Part shown: in pieces, positions 10,254 to 23,225 of the stretch
Layout of the letters: the number at the start of each line of letters is the position of its first letter
Position numbering within the stretch: position 1 is the first letter of the stretch
Assembly: GCA_020740775.1 (NCBI GenBank)
Contig: JAHEWK010000006.1
Span: 2,914,001 to 2,978,000 of the forward strand
Direction: 5' to 3'
Origin: Ilyonectria destructans
Taxonomy: Eukaryota; Ascomycota; Sordariomycetes; Hypocreales; Nectriaceae
DNA: 64,000 nt
Notes under the pieces: generated by a model
The model's database searches: none
What the model was told of the DNA's origin: nothing
The model's input: the letters and a program-made list of their open reading frames with translations, nothing else
Program-made: the position numbers and the translations under genes

Positions 10254-13144
10254 TGTTGAGTGAAGAGTGAAGAGTGAAGATGGAAGAAATTTGAAAGTTC
10301 GATTGTCGATCACCGTTGAGGGGCAGTAGTTATTCGTGGGTAAGGCGGCAAATAGAAAGTCGGGTGGATATATCTTGCAAATGCAAACCGGTAATGACGA
10401 TGGTAGATGGGTGAGATGAGAAGCGTACAAAGGAATATGGGTTGGATTAGTCGAGACTGTAATAGTCGATCACTGGAGAAGCCTGTCTCTTGATGCTGAT
10501 GTCGAATTGAAACTATTCGCGACTTGGCATCCTTTTTGTATATCGTGATGGTCCTCGAAGGCCTCCCAATCCCCATCCCCATCCGTATCCCCATCGCCCA
10601 ACGCCAATGACGCCCGTCCAACCCTATCAAAGGGACGAGTCTCAATGTGACAAACTCACCAACGACCATACTCCACCGGCGGGAGCGAACGGCTACTAGG
10701 GGCAGCCCACCCACACGCACACACGACGCACGCCAGTGACACCACCGGGTGCTCTGCGGTGCTATGCGGAGCAGTGGTGCTGGGCCCGCCGACAAGGCCG
10801 GCAATTGCAACGAGAGGCTGCAAGGCTCTGGGCAGCTGCGACAGAGCGTTGGGCTGGGCGACCAACGAGAGCGGGTGTGGAAGCCTCCACTCGCTCAGCA
10901 AGACCCTTTCCAAGCTGGAGCTCCAGACTGACACTACCCCGGGCGAGCTGTGGCGAAAGGCCCCGGCGTCGAACCGACATCCAGAGCCTTGCCCTCAGCC
11001 CTATCCCCTGGCAGCGGCTTGCAGGACCGGCACGTCATGGCATGGAGGTCGTGGGGCCTATCCCCTGGCTGTGCCCCTCTCCTGAGGCTCGCTGAGGCTC
11101 CCTGGAACCCTTGATGGTGGTCTCGATGGCTAATTGAGGCGCTCCCGGGGCCTGCTGGAAGGGGGTTTTCCCTGGTCTGCCGGCATATGTCCCGCTCAAA
11201 GCCGCAATTCGCCCTCCCAGTGGCCCAGCGGACGATGCAGAGGCGCCCAGACGCCGTGCTGCTTGTCTGAGCCGCGTGGGGTCGGCCATCTGCGAGAAGC
11301 CCCGGCCCTGGCTCCCCTCATCCTGGCGGTCTAACCCCCCGGTCGACTTGGGCGTGGCTGAATATGGAAGCCGAAGGTGATATCGAAGTCGTTCGACCGG
11401 TCAGGGGCGCGGATTGCAAGCCGCATGCCGCAGACAGATAGTGTGTAGGCGCGTAGTCAGTACATGTGGTGGACATGCGGCGGGTGGAGACTGGAGAGTT
11501 GTGGCGCCGGCTCAGCTAAGGATGGGCAACCACTAGTCGCTCCCGAAGCGGAAAGGCCCTGGGGCTTGTATGCGGGATGGTCGGGGCGGCGGGACCAATA
11601 GGCGCGCGGATGTGGTTAAGAGCAACGGTTTGGGGCGAGCTGAGGAGACTCTCCTTCTGGAAGCAGATTGGCGGGCCATGGTCGCATCGCTGCATCTGGT
11701 AAAGGCCGTCCGCGAGAATGAACCTGAAAGAAAGCACGAGCCTCACGACGCAACCCTAGGGAGTCATTTAGGGAGACATTGTTAGGGCAGAGATTTCGGA
11801 CGCAGTGGGTTCTAGACACACGAAACAGGATACGCGATGCCCAAGTCCGAAAGTGTGTTTGTTGTCTCTGGAATGAGACTGTCGCCATTGTGTCTGCCGT
11901 TGCTAAGTTTAGGTAGCACAAACCAGGCCAGAGCCGGCCAAAAGCAAGCCCCACACGGAGTAGACCCGAAAGGCCAATGCCAAGTGCCACTATTCACACG
12001 AGAGCCTTGTCTGGATACCTCCCCCCCGCCAAGTATGCCCACACTACACCCCCTTGTTCGCTCAGTGACAGCGGTCCACGGACCACAGCCGAATCTATCC
12101 CCCCCTCCCCGAGCACAAACCATGTCCATCTTCGTCTGACATCGATCAAATTCATTAATCGATCCATCAATGAATCAATCCTCCGACCGGGCTGACGCAC
12201 CCGCCCCCCCGCCTCCAGCTCTGCCAGGTCCCAGGCCAGCCAGCCCAAAACCGAGACGCAAGGCTGCGGCTGCGGGTCGTGAGGTGCAGTAACGTAGACG
12301 GTGTTTCTGGTGTGTCTGGTGATGTGGCGTATACGTCATACCGTTTCTTGCATGGTGTTTGAGGCCGCTCAATGTCTCCCGCCAACGGCGTAGGGCAATA
12401 GTCGGTGGCTGGACTGCGCTGCTATTCGTGGGCATCCGCCGCCGCTCGTTTTTCCCCCCCGTTAGTTCTGCCAACCGTCACTTCACTACCCACAAACTAC
12501 TAACCAATACCTTGCGTAGACGGTACATACGTAAATTTAGTAGACAGCAGACTTGAGCCTTTAGGGTATTCAGTCCGATCATGATTGCCCACGATTCCAT
12601 CAACATTATTGTGGCGCCGCTCAAAAGTTCAATGCGGCGCTTACCCGGACTAAGCCAAACACACCCTGCCAGGATTCCCAGCCCCCCAGGCCCTTGCAGC
12701 AAGATCCGATCGTCTGGAAGCCATTTTCTGGGTCTCGCGCCCTCTCAAAGGTCAAACAGACACGCTGGCCTCCTCCGCGCCATCTCCGGTGCAGACTACG
12801 CAAGCCATCGTCCACGGCACGGACCCACCCGGACCCGGATCTGGGCTCTCTCGCTCTGGCACAAGGCATACTTCACCACGATTGGACCACCAGGCGCGCC
12901 AAATTCATTCCCGAAAACTCAGATGAAATCTATTGCACATGGTCAGGATGACTAGTGAGACATGGAACGGGACCCACGACCGCTTGCGGGATCTTGGTCT
13001 CGACCCCCTTCTCCCTCCCCTGCATGACCCACGTTCTTGGGAGCAGACCGTTCTCTTACAGTCCGCGAATCAAGGCTCTACAACCTCGCAACAAAAGGCA
13101 CCGACCCTTCGTCTACCGTTATTGTTGCAACTCCATATCTCCAC
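10254..13144. other. intergenic, no gene recognised
   Basis: This holds the promoter of the frame-broken gene at the left and the 3' flank of the proteasome gene at the right. The middle (10.7-11.4 kb) is GC-rich with overlapping chance frames; 11.8-12.9 kb is mixed. A C-rich region near 12100-12210 may be a pyrimidine tract. No domain or RNA gene is seen. Confidence 0.5.
10258..10278. repeat. 7-bp tandem repeat GAGTGAA x3
   Basis: Three perfect copies lie directly 5' of the start codon at 10253 (minus-strand gene), so on the transcript they become TTCACTC repeats in the leader. Confidence 0.9.
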
Positions 13145-14242
13145 TCAGTCCTTCTCCGCAATGGCTTGTAATCGGTCATCGATCTCCTCTTCGGTTAAAG
13201 TTCTGAAGCCCGGGTCGGTTCCCTCCTCACCGTCCGCTCGAGGACCACCGACAATGCCAATCTCAATCTCCCCCTTCTTGAAGTCCATGCTGAGGACGGT
13301 GCTCAGCGTCGTAATGGCCAGCTCAACCACATCCTCCCACGAACCCTCGGCATGATCCTTGTTCCGCAACTTCTTCTCCAGGTGGTTCAGCGCCTCCTGT
13401 TGCTTCGGGCCTGCCGCGGTACCCTTGTAGCCAATGTAGTATCCTGCGGGATCACACTTGAACAGCTGAGGGCCGAATTCCGAATCGAGGGAGATCAGTG
13501 TGGTGGCAACGCCGTATGGTCGCATGTAAGCCTAGGGATGATGTCAGCACGTCCCCGCCTCCGACATTTCGTTTAACCTTTGCAGCTGAAATTTGCTTAC
13601 CCGCTGAGTATAAACCTGGCTGATGTTGGCGAGTCGCTTCGCCAGAGCATCAGCTGGCATCTCATATCCAAATTTGTATCGGAATTCAGCTGCCTCGCCC
13701 TGGGCTCGTTGGGCGAACGCTCTGGCGTCGGCGATCGATCCCGTGATGACGCAGCCGACCGAGGGGGAGATCTGGAAGATGTGGGACACGGAAGCAGGGT
13801 CGATCAGCTTATCCTACGTTGCGAGTATCAGCATCTGGCAAAACAGGTCCTCCCTTCAGTCCCCAGAAACCAGCATGACCTACCGGAACCTTCTTCTGTG
13901 ACAGGACAACTGCACAGTCCTTGCCCCTCACACCAACGGACATGATGTTGGCTGCGGTGATGGCCTTGAAGGCATACTCTATCCAGGCGGGTCAGTATTT
14001 GTGGGAGCCAAGAGGGCGGTTCAACGTCATCGGCTCCACGTCATTGTGGAGGGATGGTGTATCGTCGTCGGTCGTGGGGTGGGAGGGGTCGGGGAAGAAG
14101 CATACCAACTTGGTACAAGCGACCATTGTCGGCAAAGATGGTAATGTGTCGGTCGTAGGCGCCGGCTGTGGAAGTCCAGGGTTAGCTCAAGCTGCAAGCA
14201 AATGGCGGTTAGAGGTTGGCAATAGCCTGACGTACCCGACAT
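13145..14242 (-). CDS. scl1: 20S proteasome subunit alpha-1 (SCL1/PSMA6 type)
   Basis: Five exons on the minus strand (14242-14236, 14165-14106, 13978-13884, 13813-13601, 13531-13145) encode 253 residues, against 252 for yeast Scl1. The first coding exon is only 7 nt. The alpha-subunit N-terminal signature YDRHITIF...GRLYQVEYAFKA lies at about residues 6-29 and gates the substrate channel. [20 protein letters not shown] and the [20 protein letters not shown] segment are characteristic of alpha-1. The body is the usual non-catalytic Ntn-hydrolase fold, without an active-site Thr. The C-terminus is acidic ([15 protein letters not shown]). It should sit in the outer ring of the 20S core. The divergent WKF gene starts 816 bp away. 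I saw no clear GGTGGCAAA (Rpn4) element upstream. Confidence 0.96.
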
Positions 14243-15058
14243 CTTGGAGGACTGGCGGTTCTGAGAGGTAGGGTGTTGATGAAATAGGGAGCGGTAGCTC
14301 AAGTACAGCTCGTGGTGTTCGAGTTGGGAACTTTCGGAGCAGGAATCGAGGTTGTGGTGGTTGAGGGTAGCTGTTGTATGGGGAGGTCGACGCGTTAGCA
14401 CAAGCTTGCCTAGAGCACACGAGGCAACGGAAGCTCAATGGGAAGGCTGAGTTGATGCCTCGCGGGGATTACCTAAGCCTGAGGCAGGAACCAGCTTTAT
14501 TCAGGGTGTCACAAATAATTGAACACTACGTCAATGCACATTGCAGGTGCACCCTGGTCTCTGGCTTGCTCTTTCAATGCCAAAATGAATCTGAAGTAAC
14601 CTTTGTTTGTTTTAAACAGGCATTTATCAATCTACCGACATACTCTAGCCAGATTTCGCATGTCGCAGAACGATGCAGCACTACCATGGCTGCCGCAGTA
14701 TTTATGTCTCCTGGCCTTATCGGCCTATCAATCGAGGGGCATCCCTGCTCATCTACCACGATAATCGTCAAGACCCGGAAAAAAAAGTTGCAGCCGACAT
14801 CGAAGAATTCCGGTCCGCCCCATATGCCAACAACACACAGCATCAACCTTGCTGTGCTCCGCTAAGAACCTGCAGCATTGCCATCCCATTCCCTGATCTG
14901 CAAGCCGGTATTCGTTCTGATAGGCCAGCGGTCGTCGCAATTGCGGGAGCCAGAAAGTCCAGACCCCAGACGACGGAAGAGAAAAAAACACGAAGCACGC
15001 GGGTGGTTAAGAAACTCCGACTTGCCTGGCTCTCCCAGATATACCTCTCCCACTCATC
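14243..15058. other. divergent promoter region (scl1 and WKF gene)
   Basis: This 816-bp spacer holds both start regions. Chance frames are present but no third gene is supported. Confidence 0.55.
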
Positions 15059-16312
15059 ATGTTCTCGTCCAAGGGAAACGCGCCAGCGCAGCAGGTGCCT
15101 TCCTGGAAGAAATCGGGTCTCAAGCACCAGCAATCGGCTGCATCTGAGTCCGCAACTGCGACTGGTAGCCCAACCGTTGGGCACCGAAGCAGCACGCACG
15201 AGGGCACACCCAGCAAACGAAAACTCGACGCCCACGCCCCGCCACAGTCCAATTCCTCCCACGTTGCTAAGCGACCACGTAGGGATGAGACCGCCGGCGA
15301 CCGGAATGAACAAATAAAGAAACGGAAATCGGTCACCTTTGCTGATGCTACCTCTAAGAACGACAAGACCAAAAACACCAAGCCTGACCCAACGGATACG
15401 CCCCAGAAAAAGAGCAAGGGCCCCGCGAAGAAGCAGAAAGCCCCTGCCCCGACGGACCTTAAGCCGGCGTTGGAGTACCTGCGGCTATGGAAGACGGCCC
15501 GGGCCAGCTGGAAGTTCAACAAGAATCATCAATCCACCATTATCAAGCACGTCTTCGATGCCGACGGAATCCCCACTGCCGACATTGACGCTTTCTACGA
15601 ATACATTAAAGACCTGAAGGGATTGGTGAGGATGCGGTTACGGGAATCGGCCCTGGAGATCAGGACAAAGGATCGGTCGCAAGGCAGCGCTGCGTTCCCT
15701 GAGAAGACCGCAGATTTGGATGCGACCCAGGAACGATATGAAACCATTCTCACCAAGTTTCTGCAATCCCAGCAGGTAGGCTCCAAGAGGAAGCTGTTCG
15801 AGGAGGCCGAATACCTTTCGGACTCGGACTCAGAGGATGAGATCATCATCCGGCGACTCGTCAAGCGCATGCGCGCCGAACTGGTCATTGAGGAGCTCTC
15901 CGACGGCGCAGACACCGAGATGAGCACTACATCGTCGTCATCGTCCAGGACCATTGCCGCCAGTGACAATGCCACTCCCAATGCCGACAAGAGGATGAAG
16001 CTCAACGATGGTACCGGTAAGCGCCGGCGGAAGCTCCGAACAAACCAGGAAGACAGCGACAGCAGCAGCAGCGACAGTAGCTCGGATTCAGAGTCGGATT
16101 CAGACAACGACTCTGACACGAGCGACAGCGGCAGCTCCTCCTCGTCCTCGGATGAGTCGTCTGACAATGACGATGCTGGTGATCGGCAGGATGAGGACGA
16201 TACTTCAAGCAGCTCGTCCTCCTCCTCCGACGAGGCAGATTCGGATGATAGTAGCAGCGATGAGGACTCGGACGACGAGGATGAAGGTAATGCGGTGGCG
16301 ACGCGATCATGA
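15059..16312 (+). CDS. WKF-domain nuclear/nucleolar protein (C7orf50-like)
   Basis: A single intronless frame of 417 residues. Residues 1-130 are basic, Ser/Thr/Pro-rich and carry several NLS-like clusters (PSKRKLDA, AKRPRRDE, KKRKS). A KSVTF at 90-94 matches the RVxF docking consensus for PP1. The WKF domain lies at about 137-200, with LRLWKTARASWKFNKNHQS; W151-K152-F153 is the name-giving triplet. After a linker, the last 120 residues are an acidic Ser/Asp/Glu tract typical of nucleolar proteins. Family members are associated with ribosome biogenesis in large-scale work, but no enzymatic role is established. The antisense strand of the acidic tail is also open; I treat that as a by-product of Ser/Asp codon use. 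Confidence 0.88.
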   Translation: MFSSKGNAPAQQVPSWKKSGLKHQQSAASESATATGSPTVGHRSSTHEGTPSKRKLDAHAPPQSNSSHVAKRPRRDETAGDRNEQIKKRKSVTFADATSKNDKTKNTKPDPTDTPQKKSKGPAKKQKAPAPTDLKPALEYLRLWKTARASWKFNKNHQSTIIKHVFDADGIPTADIDAFYEYIKDLKGLVRMRLRESALEIRTKDRSQGSAAFPEKTADLDATQERYETILTKFLQSQQVGSKRKLFEEAEYLSDSDSEDEIIIRRLVKRMRAELVIEELSDGADTEMSTTSSSSSRTIAASDNATPNADKRMKLNDGTGKRRRKLRTNQEDSDSSSSDSSSDSESDSDNDSDTSDSGSSSSSSDESSDNDDAGDRQDEDDTSSSSSSSSDEADSDDSSSDEDSDDEDEGNAVATRS

Positions 16313-16519
16313 GAGACGATGACGAGACGGATACATTGTAACACCTCCGTTCGGTGCACGTTAGATACCCGCGGAGCCTGTTGTCACTCCACGTTAAAGC
16401 GCGACTACAGTTTTTGTTAGATAGCAATGGAATAGGATATAGACAACCCCATCACATGGATTCACAGTTGAGCACATGCCTTGATTTATACTTGTGACAA
16501 CAATCGTATCATATATGTC

Positions 16520-17452
16520 CTAGGCAAACAACCTCGTAAAGCCCTCCTTAGGCGGTTGGAGCCAGTTCCTCTTGTCGTACTCCCTGCCATCCCCCTCGAT
16601 GATATGAAACGTGTAGATGATCCTCCCTTTCTGGCTTGTGTTCTTCTCGCTCTTGTGCAGCAAGTTGCCGTGGATCAACACCAGATCACCCGCCTTGACC
16701 TCGCCGGGGACATAGTCGCCGCCCTCGGGCCTCGAAACGCCATACTCGGGGCCCTCGGGGAACCGCGGCCCGTCATTGTCCACCATCTCCGTGCCCGCGT
16801 CCCCCGGCTTCCGCACCAGCCGCTGCTCCACGGCGGCCCAGCGGTGCGACCCGGGCAGGAAGCTCAGGCAGCCGTTCTCGAGCGTGGCGTCCTCGAGGGC
16901 GTACCAGAAGCCCACGGCGGACGGCGGGTCGGTGTACAGAAAGGTCGAGTCCTGGTGCGGCGGCACGGCGCCGCCAATCTCGGGCTGCTTGCAGATGACC
17001 ATGCTCTGCAGGCACCGCGGGTCCGCGAAGCCGATGGACCGCGCCACGGCCGCGGGGCTCACCTCGCCGGCGGCGCGGACGGCGGCGTCGTCGATGAGGT
17101 GTGCAAACGGCGGCGACAGGACGTGCAGGTAGTGGCCGATCTTGTTGACGGCGCGGGCCTTGGGCTTGGTAAGAGAGCCGGCGTCGTCAAAGGCGTCCTC
17201 TTCGAAGAAGAAGCGGACCTTGTCGCCCGAGGTGAGGAAGTAGTCGTCGCCAACGTGCTCGGACTTTTGGCCCGTGGAGAAGCGCGTGAGGGGGTGGTCG
17301 TCGAGAGAGAATGAGTCCAGGAGCTGGTTTGTCTCGGCGAGGAGGGACGAGACAGTGGCCGGTGTGAGGGCCTTCGGAATGATGAGGTAGCCGTCGCGGT
17401 TGAAGGCGGCGAGTTGCTCGGGCGTGAGGCCGCCTGAAGAGTCCACGGCCAT
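16520..17452 (-). CDS. phytanoyl-CoA dioxygenase family protein (PHYHD1-like)
   Basis: An intronless frame of 310 residues from ATG 17452. An in-frame ATG at 17509 would add 19 residues of poor, Ser/Thr/His-rich sequence, so I prefer the inner start, where MAVDSSGGLTPEQLAAFNRD begins the usual domain. It is an Fe(II)/2-oxoglutarate dioxygenase of the PhyH family. The metal triad is visible: H166 and D168 in PPHQDSTF and distal H266 in HGNLLHKSEKN, with R277 (GRIIYTFH) placed to bind 2-oxoglutarate. The SHRW and NGCLSFLPG blocks are typical. No peroxisomal PTS1 is present (it ends RLFA), so a cytosolic PHYHD1-type role is more likely than classical phytanoyl-CoA hydroxylation. The natural substrate of this subgroup is not known to me. 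Confidence 0.9.
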   Translation of the reverse strand: MAVDSSGGLTPEQLAAFNRDGYLIIPKALTPATVSSLLAETNQLLDSFSLDDHPLTRFSTGQKSEHVGDDYFLTSGDKVRFFFEEDAFDDAGSLTKPKARAVNKIGHYLHVLSPPFAHLIDDAAVRAAGEVSPAAVARSIGFADPRCLQSMVICKQPEIGGAVPPHQDSTFLYTDPPSAVGFWYALEDATLENGCLSFLPGSHRWAAVEQRLVRKPGDAGTEMVDNDGPRFPEGPEYGVSRPEGGDYVPGEVKAGDLVLIHGNLLHKSEKNTSQKGRIIYTFHIIEGDGREYDKRNWLQPPKEGFTRLFA

Positions 17453-18150
17453 GATGAGACAGATAGATGGTGGATGGGAGGTATGCCGCAGCGTGAGTGA
17501 GATGGACACTTGTCACTCAGATTCCGATAACTTCCAGGAGTCCACGGTCCTTGGTATTTATATGTCGGAGTTGGCGTTGAGTTGATGTTGGAGTTGACTT
17601 GTTGTTCCAAGGTGGGGTTGCCTTATCCCCCGCCTACGTTATCGCTTTGAACCGGCTTCGTCGCAGCGCGGAGACCGGAGACTGCCGCTCTGGCATGTTT
17701 ATGATAAAACATGCAGTCTGCAGCTTTTTGGGTCTCTTTAGGTGGTTAGTCGGCCTCGTATGAAATTTCATGTGAGTCCCGAGGATAACGGGGACTGATG
17801 GATCGGTCGTGTCTCGTCAGAGCCATCTCCGTGTTCTACGTTCAACAACCAGGACCAATCAGGGCATGTCGAGTCTTGTAACACGTTTATCCTCTTTACA
17901 CTGTTTTTTGTCCAAATACAACAAGCCTTTTATTACTGCAGGTGCGTTGTCTATGCACAGCATTGGTCCCTCTCAGAGCATTATCGTATACTCGCACTCG
18001 AACACGCCCAATATCTACATCCCGTACCCAAGAAAATCAAAACAACCCATAACTCCTTGCCCTTCTGACACGATGCAATTATGCGGGGCCTAGTTGAGAA
18101 TGATGAATGGGAAAAACCCGGCTTCCAGAGGTGAAGTCGTAAAATCCCGC
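17453..18150. other. spacer between two minus-strand genes
   Basis: This holds the promoter of the PhyH gene and the 3' flank of the claudin-like gene. It is moderately AT-rich with no gene. Confidence 0.55.
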
Positions 18151-18988
18151 CTAGGCATCCAGAGGATCCTCCAGGAAGTCGTATCCCTCTTCCGGAGGGA
18201 GCAGGTAAGCCGACAACACGAGTCCAGCTGCGGTGAGGATTGATATGACTGCGCTAGTAGTTCCGAGGTAGAATGAGACGTCGAGGTTCCATCCAGGAAT
18301 GGTAAACTGATCATCGTTTTCGAAGAGATATGCCTGGCCGATGAGTTAGTGTCATGAACTGAGGCTCGTCATACATGTCTAGATGGAGGAGAGCGATGGG
18401 ATACTAACCACAATGGAAATGGTGGCGAATTCGACAACGGAAACGAGAGTCAACATGGCTCCTACGAAAGGCCATCCCGTCTCGCGCTTGTACTTGCCAC
18501 CGCTGAGGATGACGGCGAACGACACTAGACCAGCCAGACACAGAATGGTGGCAAAGGACGCCATAAATCCGACGGTCCTCCACATGGAACAGAAGTAGCG
18601 CTCCCCATCCTGGCACAGCTCTTTATAGGGGAAGTTTCGACAGTGCGGGTCATCGAGGTTTGAGCAGCTCCTGTGTAGGCCAATGTGCTTCTCGACCAGC
18701 TCGCCAGAGGTCGTCGTGACCGAGTAGGAGACCCAGTTAGGAACCCATATGGACACCACGATCATAATCGTCGCTGTCGCATGTTAGCCGTGATGTCTTC
18801 GCATGATGGCGTCCCGCTGCGTTGATGCCGCCTCTCGGTCGCTGGACGTCCACAAGGCGTCATCGACGTCATTGCGGCGGCGAGACATTGAGTGTGGCTG
18901 GAGGGGAAAGCGGGACGCGAGGCTCGAGAGGACACGTACCGGCGGCAAAGGCCACCAGGGCCGATGTGTAAACGGAGACGCGTGTCAT
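18151..18988 (-). CDS. four-TM claudin-like membrane protein (PalI/SUR7-like superfamily)
   Basis: Three exons on the minus strand (18988-18940, 18773-18409, 18333-18151), with introns of 166 and 75 nt, encode 198 residues. There are four predicted membrane segments: about 8-27 (spanning the first splice), 86-110, 118-138, and 157-180. The loop after TM1 is long (about 50 residues) and contains W29 and W32 plus GLHRSCSNLDDPHC, a close analogue of the W...GLW-C-C signature of claudin and LHFPL-type proteins. The short cytosolic tail is acidic (PPEEGYDFLEDPLDA). Fungal relatives include eisosome, cell-fusion and pH-sensing proteins, so I do not assign a specific role. The exact paralogue needs a search. 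Confidence 0.8.
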
Positions 18989-20148
18989 GGCAAACACGCG
19001 ATCGAGCGGACAACTTGTAGGAGAGATGGATTTGGTGGTTGGAGGAGGGAGGGACAGGTAAATGTCGATGCCTGCGGTTGTGCCTTGGCCTTTGTGGGTG
19101 GGCAGGTGAGCGGCAAGTGTGGCTGAGGCCAGCGCCAAAGGTGCAAGGTGCAAGGTGCAAGGTGGCAGTTGTGCCAGGGCGTGGCTTCGGGCTGCCGTAA
19201 ATAGTAAAGGCCCTGCCAGGCAACAACTTGAGCAAATCAAGTTGCAATATCAAGTCCATCCTTGACCTTGCTTGACCTGTCCGCTCGGCCAGCAACCCAA
19301 CAACCGTTGATCCCGCTCACACCACTTGCGATCTTGTGCATCAGCCATCGAGTCACGCGAGCCCTGACGCTGATAAGCTGGTTCTGGAGCCATTCAGAAG
19401 TGCATCCTGGGGTAGCGTCTGGCCCTTTTCCGCGGGGTATGATTGTAGCATCGCTTCTCACACTCGACAAAATCCAACCTTCCGTAAACGGTATCACGAT
19501 GCGTTTCATCGCCATGAAATAGCCACAGTGTCCCCTGTTTGTCGATTAGTTGTCTTCATGGCATCCTTCATTCAATATCGGCCCTCGCTCATGTTATCGT
19601 CTTATCACCCCACCCAAAACGGCCCTACCCTACACTTTGGGTTGGCCCATCCCCGGATGCAAGACTTGGTAGAATAGCTTGAATAGTCATTCAAGGTCGA
19701 GGTTATGAAGCAACTGGCACTGGCATCCTGTAAACGGGTCCGTGATTTCTTCTGGGCTAGTTGCTTTCTAAATCTCGTCTTACACGGCTTGTCGGACAAG
19801 TCGGGCTCCCATGTCCGACACGTATCGGACTCCCACCCCGATAACAACGTCGGCTTAGTGACGATAGCTTCCCGGCCCGCTTAGAAACGGAACCGGCCCC
19901 ATTCTTCGCCTTCGACGATGTCAATTGCCTCACGAGAAACCCACTCAACGTCCGTGAAATTCCAATTACACAGAGCTTTCATCCCGAAGCTGCCAGCCTC
20001 CCAAAACGGTTGCCCTACCCCCACTTCTACAGCGCGCCCTCCGCCCTCCGCCCTCGGCCTGCGCCGTCACTGGCTGACGGTTCGCTCCGGTATCAACACC
20101 ACCTCCATCTTAAACCTCGTCTTCCCCCTCCCCGTTTCTTCCTGAACA
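18989..20148. other. divergent promoter region (claudin-like gene and omega-amidase)
   Basis: This 1.16-kb spacer has no supported gene. It contains a short GTGCAAG tandem repeat (19140-19164). The right 250 bases are C-rich and probably form the leader of the omega-amidase transcript. Confidence 0.5.
19140..19164. repeat. 7-bp tandem repeat GTGCAAG, about 3.5 copies
   Basis: Directly repeated GTGCAAG units upstream of the claudin-like gene (minus strand, start 18988). Confidence 0.85.
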
Positions 20149-21165
20149 ATGCGAACCGCACTGCGAGTATTTGCCAGCTTGTCCAGATCCCGCCTCCAGC
20201 CACGCTCCGCCCTCGCCCTCGCCCCCATATTGCGCAGCCCGTTCTTCTCCCGCACCATGTCGTCCGCCGCCGGCCCCGTCCTGAAGCAGCCCGTCAAGCT
20301 AGCTTGTATCCAGCTCGCTTCGGGCGCCGACAAGCAAGCCAACCTCCAGCGCGCGGCCGAGCACGTCGCAAAGGCCGCCGCCCAGGGCAATAAGATCGTC
20401 ATCCTGCCCGAGTGCTTCAACTCCCCCTATGGCACCAAGTACTTCCCCCAGTATGCCGAGACACTGCTCCCCTCCCCACCACCCGCCGACCAGGCGCCTT
20501 CGTTCCATGCCCTCGCCAAGATGGCCTCCGATAATAAAGTCTACCTCGTCGGCGGATCCATCCCCGAGTTCAACCCGGACACCAAGAAGCACTACAACAC
20601 GAGCCTCATCTTCGGGCCCGACGGCTCCCTTCTGGCCAGCCACCGCAAGGTACACCTCTTTGACATCGACATCCCCGGAAAGGTTACGTTCCGCGAGTCT
20701 GATGTCCTCAGCCCGGGAAACAAGGTGACACTCGTCGACCTGCCAGAGTACGGCAAGATCGCTGTCGCTATCTGTTATGACCTGCGCTTCCCTGAGCTGG
20801 CCACCATCGCCACCCGCGAAGGCGCATTCGCCCTCATCTACCCGGGCGCCTTCAACACCACCACCGGTGCCCTGCATTGGCGCCTACTCGGCCAGGCCCG
20901 CGCTGTCGACAACCAGATCTACGTTGCCCTATGCAGCCCCGCCCGAGACGTCAACTCCGACTACATTGCATGGGGCCACAGCCTTGTCGTTGACCCCATG
21001 GCCAAGGTCCTGGTCGAGGCCGATGAGAACGAGACCATTGTCGAGTGGGAGCTGGAGGCCGACAAGATTGCTGAGCCGAGGAGGAATATCCCTCTCAACA
21101 CGCAGCGGAGGTTTGACGTATACCCGGATGTGAACAAGGGCAAGATTCAGTTTGAGGAGCCTTGA
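20149..21165 (+). CDS. nit3: omega-amidase, carbon-nitrogen hydrolase (NIT2/yeast Nit3 type)
   Basis: An intronless frame of 338 residues. The nitrilase-superfamily Glu-Lys-Cys triad is visible: E88 (VILPECFNSPYG), K167 (SHRKVHLFDID) and C209 (AICYDLRFPE). The NSPYG, GGSIPE, YPGAFN and WGHS blocks fit the NIT2 omega-amidase branch rather than NIT1. Orthologues hydrolyse alpha-ketoglutaramate and alpha-ketosuccinamate to the keto acid and ammonia, completing the glutamine transaminase pathway. The first 36 residues are Arg/Leu/Ser-rich without acidic residues, like a mitochondrial presequence. A second ATG at codon 37 (20257) starts MSSAAGPVLKQP at the domain edge, so alternative initiation could give mitochondrial and cytosolic forms. 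It converges with the spermidine synthase gene. Confidence 0.93.
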   Translation: MRTALRVFASLSRSRLQPRSALALAPILRSPFFSRTMSSAAGPVLKQPVKLACIQLASGADKQANLQRAAEHVAKAAAQGNKIVILPECFNSPYGTKYFPQYAETLLPSPPPADQAPSFHALAKMASDNKVYLVGGSIPEFNPDTKKHYNTSLIFGPDGSLLASHRKVHLFDIDIPGKVTFRESDVLSPGNKVTLVDLPEYGKIAVAICYDLRFPELATIATREGAFALIYPGAFNTTTGALHWRLLGQARAVDNQIYVALCSPARDVNSDYIAWGHSLVVDPMAKVLVEADENETIVEWELEADKIAEPRRNIPLNTQRRFDVYPDVNKGKIQFEEP

Positions 21166-21532
21166 TAGATCTGCGACCTCAAAGATTAAAAAGTAAAACG
21201 CATGTACGATGCCGATAAATGGGCATGATAATTTCATGGATATACAGACCACTGGTTAATTCTTCATGCTTGCGCATTGGTGTAAAGGGGTATAGACATA
21301 TGACGGGGGAAATGACTTGGAAGACACTCTTCATCCTGAGACAACGTAACAAGACCTTACTTTGCAGTATGGCCATAGTCTTTTCATTTCTTCATATCTG
21401 GAGTTTTGTGCGCGACGCGCGCTACCAAGTAATTCTATGTGACCACCATGGTCTTTCCTTTCGTTTTCCGTTTGAAACTCAAATGCAATGTCACCCCGTC
21501 CACCCCGTGCTCGCTCCCGTATTGTCCTGCAC
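21166..21532. other. convergent 3' spacer
   Basis: The 3' ends of the omega-amidase gene (+) and spermidine synthase gene (-) face each other here. No gene is seen. Confidence 0.6.

Positions 21533-23225
<1,693 letters not shown>

Noticed and set aside
15595..16359. 254-codon Ser/Leu-rich frame antisense to the WKF gene
   Set aside because: It is the reverse reading of the acidic Ser/Asp tail; low complexity and no independent signal.
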